This document shows, in pieces, positions 48,344 through 57,581 of a stretch of DNA of 64,000 nt. Numbering within the stretch: position 1 is the stretch's first letter; every line of letters begins with the position of its first letter. The translations under genes and the position numbers were made by a program. Origin of the DNA: Flexivirga caeni (GTDB lineage: Bacteria; Actinomycetota; Actinomycetes; Actinomycetales; Dermatophilaceae); the NCBI RefSeq assembly GCF_003724155.1, contig NZ_RJJQ01000008.1, positions 156,479 through 220,478 on the forward strand, written 5' to 3'. The notes under the pieces are model-generated. The model saw only the letters and a list, made by a program, of their open reading frames with translations, was not told the DNA's origin and did not search any database.

Positions 48344-51300
48344 ATGGGATGGAGCAACCCCGCCATACCGTGGTCACAGCTGGAGCAGGCGCTGTCTCGC
48401 GGCATACGACCCGAGGAGCGCAGTGTTCGCGGCCGCCCGGCAGACGGAGGCGACGGGCCGGTCTTCTCGCGCAAGCGGGGCCGGTTCCGGCCGGCCGACC
48501 TCGCCGAACCGGCCGGACCTGTCGTGCCGTATGCCGAGCTGCACGCGCACTCGCACTACAGCTTCCTGGACGGAGCCGCTGCCCCCGAGGATCTGGTCAC
48601 CGAGGCAGCCCGGCAACGGCTGCACGGCATCGCCGTCACCGATCACGACGGCCTCTACGGCATTGTGCGCTTCGCCGAGGCTGCCGAAAGCTACGGGCTG
48701 CACACCGTTTTCGGCGCCGAGCTGTCCTTGGGGCTCACCGCTCCACAGAACGGCGTGCCCGACCCGGAGGGCTCTCACCTGCTGGTGCTGGCGCGAGGCA
48801 CGGAGGGCTACCGCCGGCTGGCCCGGGCGATCACCGACGGCCAGCTCGCCGACTCTGCGGAGAAGGGCAAGCCGGTCTACGACCTGACTGCCCTCGCAGC
48901 CGAGGCAGCCGGTCACTGGGCGATCCTGACCGGGTGCCGCAAGGGCAGTGTGCCGCGCACGCTCGCGCGACACGGGCACGACGCCGCTGTTGCCGAACTG
49001 CATTCGCTGCAAGAGCTTTTCGGCACGGACAACGTCTTCGTCGAGCTGACCGACCACGGCGACCCGGCAGACAGCACCACGTGCGACCGGCTTGCCGCGG
49101 TCGCCCTCGCAACCGGGACGCCCACCGTTGCCACCAATGCCGTGCACTATGCCAAGCCCGGCCAATACCCTTTGGCAACAGCCCTTTCCGCGGTCCGGTC
49201 GCGCCGCAGCCTGGAGGAGCTGGACGGCTGGCTGCCCGCGCACGGTTCGGCATACGTCCGCAGCGGCGCCGAGATGGCTGCGCGCATGCACCGCTTCCCA
49301 GGCGCCGTCGAGCGCACAGTGGAGATCGCCGACGATCTCGCCTTCAGCCTGCGAGCGGCGTCTCCCCGCCTGCCCCGGCAAGAGGTGCCGTCGGGTCACA
49401 CTCCGATGAGCTGGCTACGCGAGCTGACCATGCGCGGCGCCGCCGAACACTACGCACGCGACAACGTTGCGGCATACGCACGCATCGAACGTGAGCTGAA
49501 TGTCATTGAAGCGAAGGACTTTCCAGGATATTTCCTGATCGTGCACGACATCGTGCAGTTCGCCAAGGGGCAGGGCATCCTGTGCCAGGGCCGCGGGTCG
49601 GCAGCCGCGTCAGCGGTCTGTTACGTCCTCGGCATCACGGTGATCGACCCGATCTTCTACGAGCTGCCCTTCGAACGCTTCTTGTCCGAGTTGCGGGAGG
49701 AGGCGCCGGACATCGACGTCGACTTCGACTCCGGCCGGCGCGAAGAGGTCATCCAGTACGTCTACCGGAAGTACGGGCGGCGCAACGCCGCCCAGGTCGC
49801 CAACGTCGTCACCTACCGCCCGAAGAACGCCGTACGCGACATGGCCAAGGCGCTCGGTGCCAGTCAAGGCCAGCAGGACGCCTGGTCCCGGCAGGTGGAA
49901 CGCTGGGGTGCGGAGATCTCGAGCGCCGATCACGACATACCGGCCCCGGTCATCGCGCTTGCCGGTCAGGTGCTGGGTTATCCGCGGCACCTCGGCATCC
50001 ACTCCGGCGGCATGGTGCTCACTGACCGTCCGGTCAGCGAGGTGTGCCCGATCGAGCATGCCCGGATGACGGATCGCACTGTCCTGCAATGGGATAAGGA
50101 CGACTGTGCGTGGATGGGGCTGGTGAAGTTCGACCTGCTCGGACTCGGCATGCTCGCTGCGTTGCAGCACACCTTCGACCTGGTCGAGTCGCATACCGGT
50201 GAGCCCTGGCGGGTCGAGACGCTGCCGCGCAACGAGCCGGGCGTCTACGACATGTTGTGCCGCGCCGACTCGATCGGGGTCTTCCAGGTGGAGAGCAGGG
50301 CTCAGATGGGCACGCTCCCCCGGCTGAAGCCGCGCTCCTTCTACGACCTGGCCGTCGAGATCGGGCTGATCCGGCCGGGCCCGATCCAGGGCGGCGCAGT
50401 GCACCCCTACATCCGGCGGCGCACCGACAAGGAGCCCGTGACCTATTCGCACCCGCTGCTGCAGCCGGTGCTCGAACGAACCCTCGGAGTGCCGCTCTTC
50501 CAGGAGCAACTCATGCAGATGGCGATCGCCGTCGGCGACTGCAGTCCCGCCGACGCGGACCTGCTGCGCCGCGCCATGGGGTCCAAGCGCGGGGTCGAGC
50601 GCATCGACTCCCTGCGCACCAAACTGTATGACGGAATGGCTCGCAACGGCATACCTCCGCAGACGGCCGAGGAGATCTACACGAAGATCGAGGCGTTCGC
50701 CAACTTCGGTTTCGCCGAGTCGCACGCGCTCAGTTTCGCGGTGCTGGTCTATGCCAGCTCGTGGCTCAAATTGCATTATCCCGCAGCGTTTTTGGCGGGT
50801 CTGCTGCGTTCGCAACCGATGGGTTTCTACTCGCCGCAGACGCTCACGGGCGATGCTCGCCGGCATGGCGTCGAGGTGCGCTCACCGGACCTGCTGCGCT
50901 CGAACGTGCATGCCGACCTGGAGCCGGACTCCCCCGACGCGACGCAGTTGCGGGGTGGTGACGATGAATGCCTGCGTGATCACACGCAGGAGGAGATCGG
51001 CGACTTCGACACGTCGGCGCCACCGGACTGGCAGCGGCATCGGCGCGACTGGCACTTCGCGGTGCGGCTCGGTCTTGCCGACATCACCGCGCTCGGGGAG
51101 AGCGCCGCCGAGCGGATCGTGCAGGCTCGCGATCGCGACGGGTCATTCACCGATCTGGCCAATCTGGCCCGTCGAGCGGACCTGAATACCGAGCAGATGG
51201 AAGCACTTTCGCTGTCCGGCGCGCTCGACTCGCTGACCGGATCACGCCGCGATGCGCTGTGGCGGTCGGCCGAGGCCGCGTCGATCCGCAGCGATCAACT

Positions 51301-51757
51301 GCCGGTCCGCGTCGCCTACCAGCCGCCGTTGCTGCCCGAGCTGTCCATCGGCGAGCTGCTGATGCACGACCTGCAGGCGACCGGGATCAGTCCGGGCGAC
51401 CACCCGATCCGGCACGTCCGGGCCGACCTGGACGCTCGCGGGGTGCTGCCGGTCCATCAGTTGCAGGGTTTTCAGACCGGGCGCCGGGTCGAGGTCGGCG
51501 GCGTCGTCACCCACCGCCAGCGACCGGCCACCGCCGGCGGCATCACCTTCGTCAACGTCGAGGACGAGACCGGCATCCTCAACGTCATCGTGTCGCGCGG
51601 GGTGTGGCACCGCTACCGGCGCATCGCCCGGGCCTCACCGGCAATGGTCGTGCGCGGCATCCTGGAACGCTCCGAGGACGGCGTCGTCAACCTGCTCGCA
51701 GATCGCCTGGAACACCTCACGATTCATGTCCGCACCACGTCCCGCGACTTCCAGTGA
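48344..51757 (+). CDS. dnaE2: Error-prone DNA polymerase III alpha subunit DnaE2
   Basis: A 1137-aa C-family polymerase. The N-terminal PHP domain has YAELHAHSHYSFLDG and the catalytic acids lie in PDIDVDFDSGRREEV (near residue 455). FQEQLMQMAIAVG and the C-terminal OB fold (RVEVGGVVTHRQRP) are conserved. It performs mutagenic translesion synthesis with ImuA'/ImuB after SOS induction. AGGTGA precedes ATG 48344. A hairpin ends the operon. Confidence 0.96.
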   Translation: MGWSNPAIPWSQLEQALSRGIRPEERSVRGRPADGGDGPVFSRKRGRFRPADLAEPAGPVVPYAELHAHSHYSFLDGAAAPEDLVTEAARQRLHGIAVTDHDGLYGIVRFAEAAESYGLHTVFGAELSLGLTAPQNGVPDPEGSHLLVLARGTEGYRRLARAITDGQLADSAEKGKPVYDLTALAAEAAGHWAILTGCRKGSVPRTLARHGHDAAVAELHSLQELFGTDNVFVELTDHGDPADSTTCDRLAAVALATGTPTVATNAVHYAKPGQYPLATALSAVRSRRSLEELDGWLPAHGSAYVRSGAEMAARMHRFPGAVERTVEIADDLAFSLRAASPRLPRQEVPSGHTPMSWLRELTMRGAAEHYARDNVAAYARIERELNVIEAKDFPGYFLIVHDIVQFAKGQGILCQGRGSAAASAVCYVLGITVIDPIFYELPFERFLSELREEAPDIDVDFDSGRREEVIQYVYRKYGRRNAAQVANVVTYRPKNAVRDMAKALGASQGQQDAWSRQVERWGAEISSADHDIPAPVIALAGQVLGYPRHLGIHSGGMVLTDRPVSEVCPIEHARMTDRTVLQWDKDDCAWMGLVKFDLLGLGMLAALQHTFDLVESHTGEPWRVETLPRNEPGVYDMLCRADSIGVFQVESRAQMGTLPRLKPRSFYDLAVEIGLIRPGPIQGGAVHPYIRRRTDKEPVTYSHPLLQPVLERTLGVPLFQEQLMQMAIAVGDCSPADADLLRRAMGSKRGVERIDSLRTKLYDGMARNGIPPQTAEEIYTKIEAFANFGFAESHALSFAVLVYASSWLKLHYPAAFLAGLLRSQPMGFYSPQTLTGDARRHGVEVRSPDLLRSNVHADLEPDSPDATQLRGGDDECLRDHTQEEIGDFDTSAPPDWQRHRRDWHFAVRLGLADITALGESAAERIVQARDRDGSFTDLANLARRADLNTEQMEALSLSGALDSLTGSRRDALWRSAEAASIRSDQLPVRVAYQPPLLPELSIGELLMHDLQATGISPGDHPIRHVRADLDARGVLPVHQLQGFQTGRRVEVGGVVTHRQRPATAGGITFVNVEDETGILNVIVSRGVWHRYRRIARASPAMVVRGILERSEDGVVNLLADRLEHLTIHVRTTSRDFQ

Positions 51758-51810
51758 CGCCCCGCCCCGCAGCCCCGCAGCCCCATTGTCGCGAGTGACG
51801 GCTTCCTCGC

Positions 51811-51840
51811 CGAGTGACGGTGCAATTCCGCCGTCACTCG
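51811..51840. terminator. Terminator between dnaE2 and the methyltransferase
   Basis: Perfect arms CGAGTGACGG (51811-51820) and CCGTCACTCG (51831-51840) with a 10-nt loop lie between convergent genes. A further GAGTGACGG copy lies at 51793-51801. The arm sequence recurs in other intergenic regions of the window. Confidence 0.65.
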
Positions 51841-51852
51841 ACGAACAGACCG

Positions 51853-52584
51853 TCAGTCGGCGCATTTCCGGGCGAGGAACACCCACTCCTTGCCCGGCCG
51901 GTCCGGCGCGTCGCGCACCTCGACGACCTCGAATCCGTGCGTGCGCAGGTCGCGCACCAGCTCGTCATACTCCCGGAAACGCAGCGTGGACACCGATCTC
52001 AGCGTCTCCCCCTCCAGCTGCGTCGCCGATTCGAACGTCACCAACGGCAGCGACACCTCGGTCACGGCGCGCCGCACAACCGACCGCCGACCGTCGGGAT
52101 GCACCCGGAGCGTCTCCGGGACGTCCCACTCCTCCCAAGCACGCACCTCGGGCCGGCGCGTCTCAAAGACGAACCAGCCGCCGTCCCGCAGCACCCCATG
52201 TATGGCGGTCAGCGTCGCCGACCAGTCCGCGTCCTCGACGAACACCTGCGCGACGTTGCCCGTCATGATCGCCAGGTCGGCGTCAGCGACGCGACCATCC
52301 AGCTGGGTCGCGTCGCCCTCGATCCAGGTCACCTTGTCGGCATGCGGTTTCGCTCGTGCAACACCGATGGAAGCGACCGCCGGGTCGACGCCGGTGACGT
52401 CATACCCATCGGCGGCGAGCAGCACTGCGAGACAACCAGTTCCGCAGCCGACGTCGACGATCCGGCGAGCGCCGAGTTCGTCGATGAGTGCCTGATAGAC
52501 GTCCAGATCACCACGGTCGTCGTCGAAGACGTCGTAGAGCACGGCAAGTCGCGGGTCCGCGAACACGGCATCGGGTGGGCGCAT
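51853..52584 (-). CDS. SAM-dependent methyltransferase
   Basis: A 243-aa class I methyltransferase. Motif I is IVDVGCGTGCLAVLLA and motif II is VTGVDPAVASIGVARAK, with DLAIMTGNVAQVF as motif IV. The substrate is unknown. It lies 10 nt downstream of folD on the same strand. A GTG at 52590 is an alternative start. Confidence 0.85.
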   Translation of the reverse strand: MRPPDAVFADPRLAVLYDVFDDDRGDLDVYQALIDELGARRIVDVGCGTGCLAVLLAADGYDVTGVDPAVASIGVARAKPHADKVTWIEGDATQLDGRVADADLAIMTGNVAQVFVEDADWSATLTAIHGVLRDGGWFVFETRRPEVRAWEEWDVPETLRVHPDGRRSVVRRAVTEVSLPLVTFESATQLEGETLRSVSTLRFREYDELVRDLRTHGFEVVEVRDAPDRPGKEWVFLARKCAD

Positions 52585-52594
52585 GGTCACGAGG

Positions 52595-53455
52595 CTACGA
52601 GCGCCCGGCAGTCTCCCGCACCCGGTTTTCGGCGGCGATGACGGTCTGTCCCATCAGCACCGCGATCGTCATCGGACCGACGCCGCCCGGCACTGGCGTG
52701 ATGTATGACGCCCGCTGCGCCGCGGCCGAAAACTCCACGTCGCCAACGTTTCCCGGGTTGTATCCCGCATCGACGACAACCGCGCCGGGCTTGATCCACT
52801 CGCCGCGGATCAGCTCGGGACGCCCCACCGCCGCAACGACGATGTCTGCCTCGGCGACCTGCGCCGCCAGATCGGTGGTGCGAGAGTGACAGAAGGTAAC
52901 CGTCGCATCGCGGGCGAGCAGCAGCAGTCCGACCGGCTTGCCGAGGATCGCACTGCGCCCGACGACACACACCCGCTGACCAGCGATCGGCACGTCATAC
53001 GCGTCGAGCAGCCGCACGATGCCCTCAGGTGTGCAGGAGTGAAAACCATTGGCGGACAGTCCCATTGCTGCAAAGCTGGCCATCGTCACACCGTCCACGT
53101 CCTGGTCCGGTGCGATGGCCTCGAAGACTGCGATCTCGTCGACCTGCGCCGGCGCTGGATGCTGCACCAGGATGCCGTCGACTTCATCGTCCTGCGACAG
53201 CGCCCGCACTGCGGCGACCGCTTCCTCGGTGGTCGTGCCGGCCGGCAACTGGACCCGGCGAGACTCCAGGCCGAGTTGCCCAGCTCGCCGCTGCTTCATC
53301 CGCACGTAGGCGTGCGAGGCCGGATCGTCACCGATCAGCACGGTGGCGAGACACGGCGGACGCCCCTGTCTCGCAGTGAAATTCGCTGCTCTCTCGGCGA
53401 CCTCACCGAAAATCGTCCGGGACACGGCGGTGCCGTCCAACAGGTGTGCTGCCAT
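52595..53455 (-). CDS. folD: Methylene-THF dehydrogenase/cyclohydrolase FolD
   Basis: A 286-aa bifunctional enzyme. Substrate-site Lys is in YVRMKQRRAG, DGILVQHPAP is conserved, the NADP loop is VVGRSAILGKPVG and the C-terminal PVPGGVGPMTIAVLM is intact. It interconverts methylene-, methenyl- and formyl-tetrahydrofolate. AGAGGAG precedes ATG 53455 by 9 nt, which rejects the longer upstream extension. Confidence 0.95.
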   Translation of the reverse strand: MAAHLLDGTAVSRTIFGEVAERAANFTARQGRPPCLATVLIGDDPASHAYVRMKQRRAGQLGLESRRVQLPAGTTTEEAVAAVRALSQDDEVDGILVQHPAPAQVDEIAVFEAIAPDQDVDGVTMASFAAMGLSANGFHSCTPEGIVRLLDAYDVPIAGQRVCVVGRSAILGKPVGLLLLARDATVTFCHSRTTDLAAQVAEADIVVAAVGRPELIRGEWIKPGAVVVDAGYNPGNVGDVEFSAAAQRASYITPVPGGVGPMTIAVLMGQTVIAAENRVRETAGRS

Positions 53456-53574
53456 CACTCGACTCCTCTTTCGATCGGAGTCGTACCCAGGCGGGCGATA
53501 CGACGAACTCACACTCCCCGGTGGTGACCCACCCGTCGCCAGTCGTGTGCCCTCAGCGTAGCCGCTCCAGCCAC

Positions 53575-53627
53575 ACCGAGTGACGCAGCAACCACCGAGT
53601 GCCGCATGTGCACCTGCGTCATTCGGT
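53575..53627 (-). terminator. Stem-loop after the HIT gene
   Basis: Arms 53575-53588 (ACCGAGTGACGCAG) and 53614-53627 (CTGCGTCATTCGGT) pair over 14 bp with one G-T pair and a 25-nt loop, just downstream of the HIT stop. It uses the same GAGTGACG core as the hairpin after dnaE2. Confidence 0.5.
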
Positions 53628-53637
53628 GCGGAGTGCG

Positions 53638-54111
53638 TCAGTCGGCAAGTGCGCCACGTAGCCGGTTGGCGTATGGCACGCGCTCGGCGGCGCCGACGTA
53701 GCGCGCCTCACGATGCCGGACATAGAGATCGTCCCCGTCATACCTCGGCAGGACATGCATGTGCAGGTGCCATACATCCTGATAGCCCGCCGGCTCGTTG
53801 TGCTGGCGAATCGAAACGCCCTGGCACTCATACTTTTCCCGCATCGCAACCGCCACGGCTTGGGTCAGGTCCCATAGTGCGTGCCCGACGTCGCGCGGCA
53901 ATGCGTAGAGATTCTCCACGTGTTCGTTCGGTATGACGAGCACCCCGCCGTCGTTGGCCGGCCACCACTTCGGCGCAATGCGGGCAAATACCAGCTCACG
54001 CTGCACGACGAGGTCAGTGGCGGCGTTCCGGTCGTTCCACTCGCCGCGCAGGAACGCACAGAACGGGCAGTGATAGCCGTCCGGTTCATGACGCCACTGT
54101 GAACTGACCAT
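53638..54111 (-). CDS. HIT family hydrolase
   Basis: A 157-aa histidine-triad protein. The active site is VWHLHMHVLPRYDG, and a CPFCAFLRGEWNDRN segment near the N-terminus may bind zinc. HIT proteins hydrolyse nucleoside phosphoramidates or dinucleotides; the substrate is unknown. It precedes folD on the same strand by about 180 bp. Confidence 0.9.
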   Translation of the reverse strand: MVSSQWRHEPDGYHCPFCAFLRGEWNDRNAATDLVVQRELVFARIAPKWWPANDGGVLVIPNEHVENLYALPRDVGHALWDLTQAVAVAMREKYECQGVSIRQHNEPAGYQDVWHLHMHVLPRYDGDDLYVRHREARYVGAAERVPYANRLRGALAD

Positions 54112-54168
54112 TGACGGCTGAAACTACCAGTGACGGCGCAGCAGCACCGTCAGCCGCTGTCTCGACCG

Positions 54169-55278
54169 TCAATCGGCGGGGTCGACCGTCAATCGGTGAG
54201 CGCCGGACGCGGGCGCCGGGCCAGTGGTGTCGCCGACGCGAAGAGTGACCGGCACCGTGACGTCCGAGACGTCCTCGCCGGCGAGCAGCGCACGCACCGT
54301 CTCCCCGACGGTCCGCCCCTTGTCGAGCGGGTGCTGGTCGATCGTGGTGAGGGATCGCCCGAACCACGGCAACTGCACTCCGTCATACCCCGTCACGGAC
54401 AGGTCTTCAGGCACCCGCAGCCCGCGGTCCACCGCCGCCTGCACGACGCCTGCAGCGAGCAGGTCGCTCTGGGCCACGATCGCGGTCGGACGATCCCGCG
54501 CATCCAGCAGCAGCCCGGCGGCCGCGTGGCCCGAGTCGAAGTCCGGCTCCCCTGCCTCGACCAGTGCTGCCGTGGGAAAAACGTCGCGCACGCCGAGTGC
54601 CCGATCGCGGGAGTCCGGGAAGTGACTGGCCCGCACCTGTGCGATCGTGCACGCCCCGGTGGCACCTCCCCATCGCAGCGGCATCGTCACATGCCCGACC
54701 TTCCGGTGACCGAGATCGCGCAGCAGCTCCGCGAGACTCCGCGACGCCGCGCGCTCGTCGGCGGTCACCTGCACGATGCCGGCACCGCGCGGCGCACCGG
54801 TTCCCACGATCGGGACCCCGCGAGCCGCGAATTGGGTTGCCAGCTCGTTGTTCTCGTCACCGCACAACATGAAAACCGCCGCATCTGCGGCAATCCGGGA
54901 AACCTGCGGGCCTGGGTCGCCATGCCCCTCGGTGGCGTCCGGTAGGAGGAGCAGACCACAGCCCATCTCTCCGATCACCTGGGAGAGACCATCGAGCACG
55001 GACACGACATATGGGTCACGGAACGCATGCAGGATGCGCCGCTCGACGACCGCTGCGATCACTCCGCTCCGGCCGTACCGCAGCGACGAGGCCATCGGGT
55101 CCGGCCCGCCATACCCGAGCTCGACGGCGGCAGCCCTGACCCGGTCGGCAGTGCTCGTGGCGACCGGCCGGTTGCCGCTGAAGACCAGCGAGGCCGTCGA
55201 GACCGCGACGCCGGCACGGATTGCGACATCACGCAGCGTCACCCGGCCGGCGCTGCCGGCTTGACCACCATCGGACAT
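54169..55278 (-). CDS. LacI-family transcription regulator
   Basis: A 369-aa repressor. The helix-turn-helix (VTLRDVAIRAGVAVSTASLVFSG) occupies residues 13-38, followed by hinge and periplasmic-binding-like ligand domain ending in SLTTIDQHPLDKG. It probably represses itself and the divergent MFS gene through the palindrome at 55293-55318. ATG 55278 lies 7 nt after TAGTCT (minus strand, complement of 55286-55291): probably leaderless. Confidence 0.92.
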   Translation of the reverse strand: MSDGGQAGSAGRVTLRDVAIRAGVAVSTASLVFSGNRPVATSTADRVRAAAVELGYGGPDPMASSLRYGRSGVIAAVVERRILHAFRDPYVVSVLDGLSQVIGEMGCGLLLLPDATEGHGDPGPQVSRIAADAAVFMLCGDENNELATQFAARGVPIVGTGAPRGAGIVQVTADERAASRSLAELLRDLGHRKVGHVTMPLRWGGATGACTIAQVRASHFPDSRDRALGVRDVFPTAALVEAGEPDFDSGHAAAGLLLDARDRPTAIVAQSDLLAAGVVQAAVDRGLRVPEDLSVTGYDGVQLPWFGRSLTTIDQHPLDKGRTVGETVRALLAGEDVSDVTVPVTLRVGDTTGPAPASGAHRLTVDPAD

Positions 55279-55292
55279 GTGGAGCAGACTAG

Positions 55293-55318
55293 CGAATCGA
55301 TTCGATCGAATCGATTCG
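55293..55318. promoter_or_regulatory. LacI-type tandem operator, perfect 26-bp palindrome
   Basis: The whole 26-bp stretch is its own reverse complement and contains two AATCGATT sites, 55295-55302 and 55309-55316, centre to centre 14 bp. It covers the -35 region of the lacI-type promoter and lies 34 bp upstream of the MFS start, as expected for a shared operator. Confidence 0.82.
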
Positions 55319-55352
55319 ACGCATGTGGTTCCCAGAGTCTCGAAGGAATGTC

Positions 55353-56597
55353 ATGGTGATGGCGGCCGACCGCCGTGCAACCGCGCCGACCCCGCCGGAC
55401 GACGCAGTCGCACGGCGCGTATCGCGTTCGGTGGCAGTGCTGTTCGTCCTCAACGGAGCGGCGTTCGCGACCTTCGCGGCCCGGCTGCCGGATGTGAAGA
55501 ACATGCTGCACCTGTCCGCGGCGGGGCTCGGGCTGTTCCTGCTGGCCGGATCGATCGGGAGCGTCAGCGGGCTGCCGCTCGCCGGGTGGGTGATCAGCCG
55601 CATCGGCACCCGCGCAACCGTCCGCGTCGCCGCGACCGCAGCCGTCTGCGGCTACGCCGTCGCCGGCTTCGCCATCACCGCCCACCTGCTCTGGCTCGCC
55701 GTCATCGGCCTGCTCGTCGCGGGCATGGGCATCGGCCCGTGGGACGTCACCATGAACCTCGAGGGCACCGTCGTCGAACGCCACGAGGGCCGCTCGATCA
55801 TGCCTCGCTATCACGCGATGTTCAGCGGAGGCACCGTGCTCGCGGCCCTGATCGGCGTGGCCGCCACCGGCCTGCACGTGCCACTCTGGGCACATCTCAC
55901 GGCGGCGATGGCGATCATCGGCACACTTGCGCTCACCTATTCACGGAACTTCGAATTGCTTTCCGACACACCGGAAATGCCCGAAGCCACCCCCGTCCCC
56001 GACACGCCACGTGCTCCGTCCCACCGCAGTGCCTGGACCGACCCTCGCGTGCTGCTCATCGGCGTCGTCACGCTCGTCGCTGGCTTCACCGAGGGATCGG
56101 CCAACGACTGGCTGTCCCTGGGTTTCGTCGAGGGCCACGGCGTGCCGAAGTGGGCAGGGGTGCTCGCGTTCGCGACCTTCCTGACCTGTATGACGGGCGG
56201 CCGCCTGCTCGGCACCGGGCTGCTCGACCGCTACGGCCGGGTCCCGACGCTGCGGGTCTGCTTCGCGCTGGCGGTGCTCGGCTGTCTCATGGTGGTCTTC
56301 GGCACGACCCCGCTCGCGTATGCCGGGGTGGTCGTCTGGGGCGTCGGCGTCTCGCTCGGCTTCCCGGTGGGGATGAGCGCCGCCGCGGACGATCCCGCCC
56401 GCGCACATGCACGCATCTCGGTGATCAGCACCATCGCCTACACCGCCTTCCTTGCCGGTCCCCCACTGCTCGGCCTGCTCGGCGAGCACGTCGGAGTGCT
56501 GCACGCCCTGCTCGCCGTCGGCGCCGCAGCAACCCTCGCATTGTTCCTCGTGCCTGCGGTCCGCGAGCCGGCCGCGACGGACGTGACCGCTCAGTGA
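55353..56597 (+). CDS. MFS transporter
   Basis: A 414-aa major facilitator with about 12 membrane segments. It begins with a Pro/Arg-rich tail, then LFVLNGAAFATFAARLPDVK; GMGIGPWDVTMNLEG and FTEGSANDWL resemble the YbjJ/inner-membrane MFS group. Substrate is unknown; the divergent LacI regulator suggests a sugar-like effector. ATG 55353 follows GAAGGA; ten upstream codons were rejected. Confidence 0.88.
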   Translation: MVMAADRRATAPTPPDDAVARRVSRSVAVLFVLNGAAFATFAARLPDVKNMLHLSAAGLGLFLLAGSIGSVSGLPLAGWVISRIGTRATVRVAATAAVCGYAVAGFAITAHLLWLAVIGLLVAGMGIGPWDVTMNLEGTVVERHEGRSIMPRYHAMFSGGTVLAALIGVAATGLHVPLWAHLTAAMAIIGTLALTYSRNFELLSDTPEMPEATPVPDTPRAPSHRSAWTDPRVLLIGVVTLVAGFTEGSANDWLSLGFVEGHGVPKWAGVLAFATFLTCMTGGRLLGTGLLDRYGRVPTLRVCFALAVLGCLMVVFGTTPLAYAGVVVWGVGVSLGFPVGMSAAADDPARAHARISVISTIAYTAFLAGPPLLGLLGEHVGVLHALLAVGAAATLALFLVPAVREPAATDVTAQ

Positions 56598-56609
56598 CCG
56601 CGCGGCCCG

Positions 56610-56626
56610 TTCTGCTCTGAGCAGAA
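56610..56626 (+). promoter_or_regulatory. PopR-type box upstream of popR
   Basis: TTCTGCT-CTG-AGCAGAA is a perfect 7-3-7 dyad matching the layout of the Streptomyces PopR site (TTCTGCC-3N-GGCAGAA). It ends 41 nt before the popR ATG. A TAGCGT -10 (56655-56660) lies 7 nt before that ATG, implying a leaderless message activated from the box just upstream of a poor -35. Confidence 0.75.
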
Positions 56627-56667
56627 GCCGTGGAGTTCACGCACCCGGCAGGTCTAGCGTCGAACGC

Positions 56668-56988
56668 ATGGGTGACGTGCGACAGCTCCGGCAAACTCCG
56701 ATCGTCGAGCCGCTCTGGCGGGATGTCCTCGGCGCCCAACTGCGGGCACTGCGCATGCAGCGGCACCGAACCATCACCACGACGGCTCGCCGAGCCGGGA
56801 TCTCGGCGCAGTACCTCTCCGAGATCGAGCGCGGCCGCAAGGATCCGTCCTCGGAGATCGTCGCCGCCGTCGCCGGAGCCCTCGACTCCACGGTCGCCGA
56901 GGTCACCGATCTGACCGTGCGCGAGCTGCGCCGGACCTCCGCCAGGGCGACCGTCCCGATGCGCGGCCCAGTCGCCCTGGCGGCCTGA
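56668..56988 (+). CDS. popR: PopR/ClgR-like XRE regulator of clpP genes
   Basis: A 106-aa protein with one XRE helix-turn-helix (TARRAGISAQYLSEIERGRKD), the signature of the ClgR/PopR group. It ends in PVALAA; PopR is known to be degraded through a C-terminal Ala-Ala, fitting feedback by ClpP. The box upstream and a second box before clpP support control of itself and of clpP3-clpP4. Convergent with the clpP genes, 2 nt from the second one. Confidence 0.85.
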   Translation: MGDVRQLRQTPIVEPLWRDVLGAQLRALRMQRHRTITTTARRAGISAQYLSEIERGRKDPSSEIVAAVAGALDSTVAEVTDLTVRELRRTSARATVPMRGPVALAA

Positions 56989-56990
56989 GT

Positions 56991-57581
56991 TCAGCCGCGG
57001 TAGGCCATCACCTCGTCGGCGAGGCCGTAGGCGACGGCCGCGTGCGGCGTGAAGATGCGGTCACGGTCGGTGTCCTTGCGCAATGCCTCCACCGGTCGGC
57101 CGGTATGGCGGGCGAGCACCTCCTCCGCCTCCGCACGCAGCCGGATCACCTCGTCCGCAGCCAGGATGATGTCAGGTATGGCGCCCCGGCCGCTACCGGA
57201 CGGCTGGTGCAACAGCACTCGTGAGTGCGGTAGCACGCTCCGCTTCCCCTGAGCGCCCGCCGCCAGCAGGATCGCCGCAGTCGAACACGCTTGTCCCACA
57301 CAGGTCGTCGCGACCGGGGACCGGACGAACTGCATGGCGTCATACACGGCGAACGTCGCGGTGAGCGATCCGCCGGATGAATTGATGTAGAGGTTGATCT
57401 CCTGATCGGGCGCGACCGATTCCAGGTGCAGGATCTGCGCGATCAGCGCGTTGGCGACGCCATCGTCGATCTCGGTGCCGAGGTAGACGATGCGCTCGGC
57501 CAGCAGGTGACTGTAGACGTCCATGACGCGGTCCCCGCGCGGCGAAGGCGCCACGACGTTCGGAATGGTATAGCTCGTCAT
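56991..57581 (-). CDS. ATP-dependent protease subunit ClpP (ClpP4-like)
   Basis: A 196-aa serine peptidase. Catalytic residues are visible: Ser in [11 protein letters not shown], His in [11 protein letters not shown] and Asp in [10 protein letters not shown]. It overlaps the first clpP by 4 nt (ATGA). With its partner it resembles the PopR-controlled ClpP3/ClpP4 pair of actinomycetes, used when ClpP1P2 is impaired. Position upstream of popR supports this. Confidence 0.9.
   Translation of the reverse strand: MTSYTIPNVVAPSPRGDRVMDVYSHLLAERIVYLGTEIDDGVANALIAQILHLESVAPDQEINLYINSSGGSLTATFAVYDAMQFVRSPVATTCVGQACSTAAILLAAGAQGKRSVLPHSRVLLHQPSGSGRGAIPDIILAADEVIRLRAEAEEVLARHTGRPVEALRKDTDRDRIFTPHAAVAYGLADEVMAYRG

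Noticed and set aside
56668..56988. Naming the small XRE protein ClgR
   Set aside because: The boxes match the PopR layout and the target is a clpP pair next to it, so PopR-like is the better label; ClgR remains a relative.
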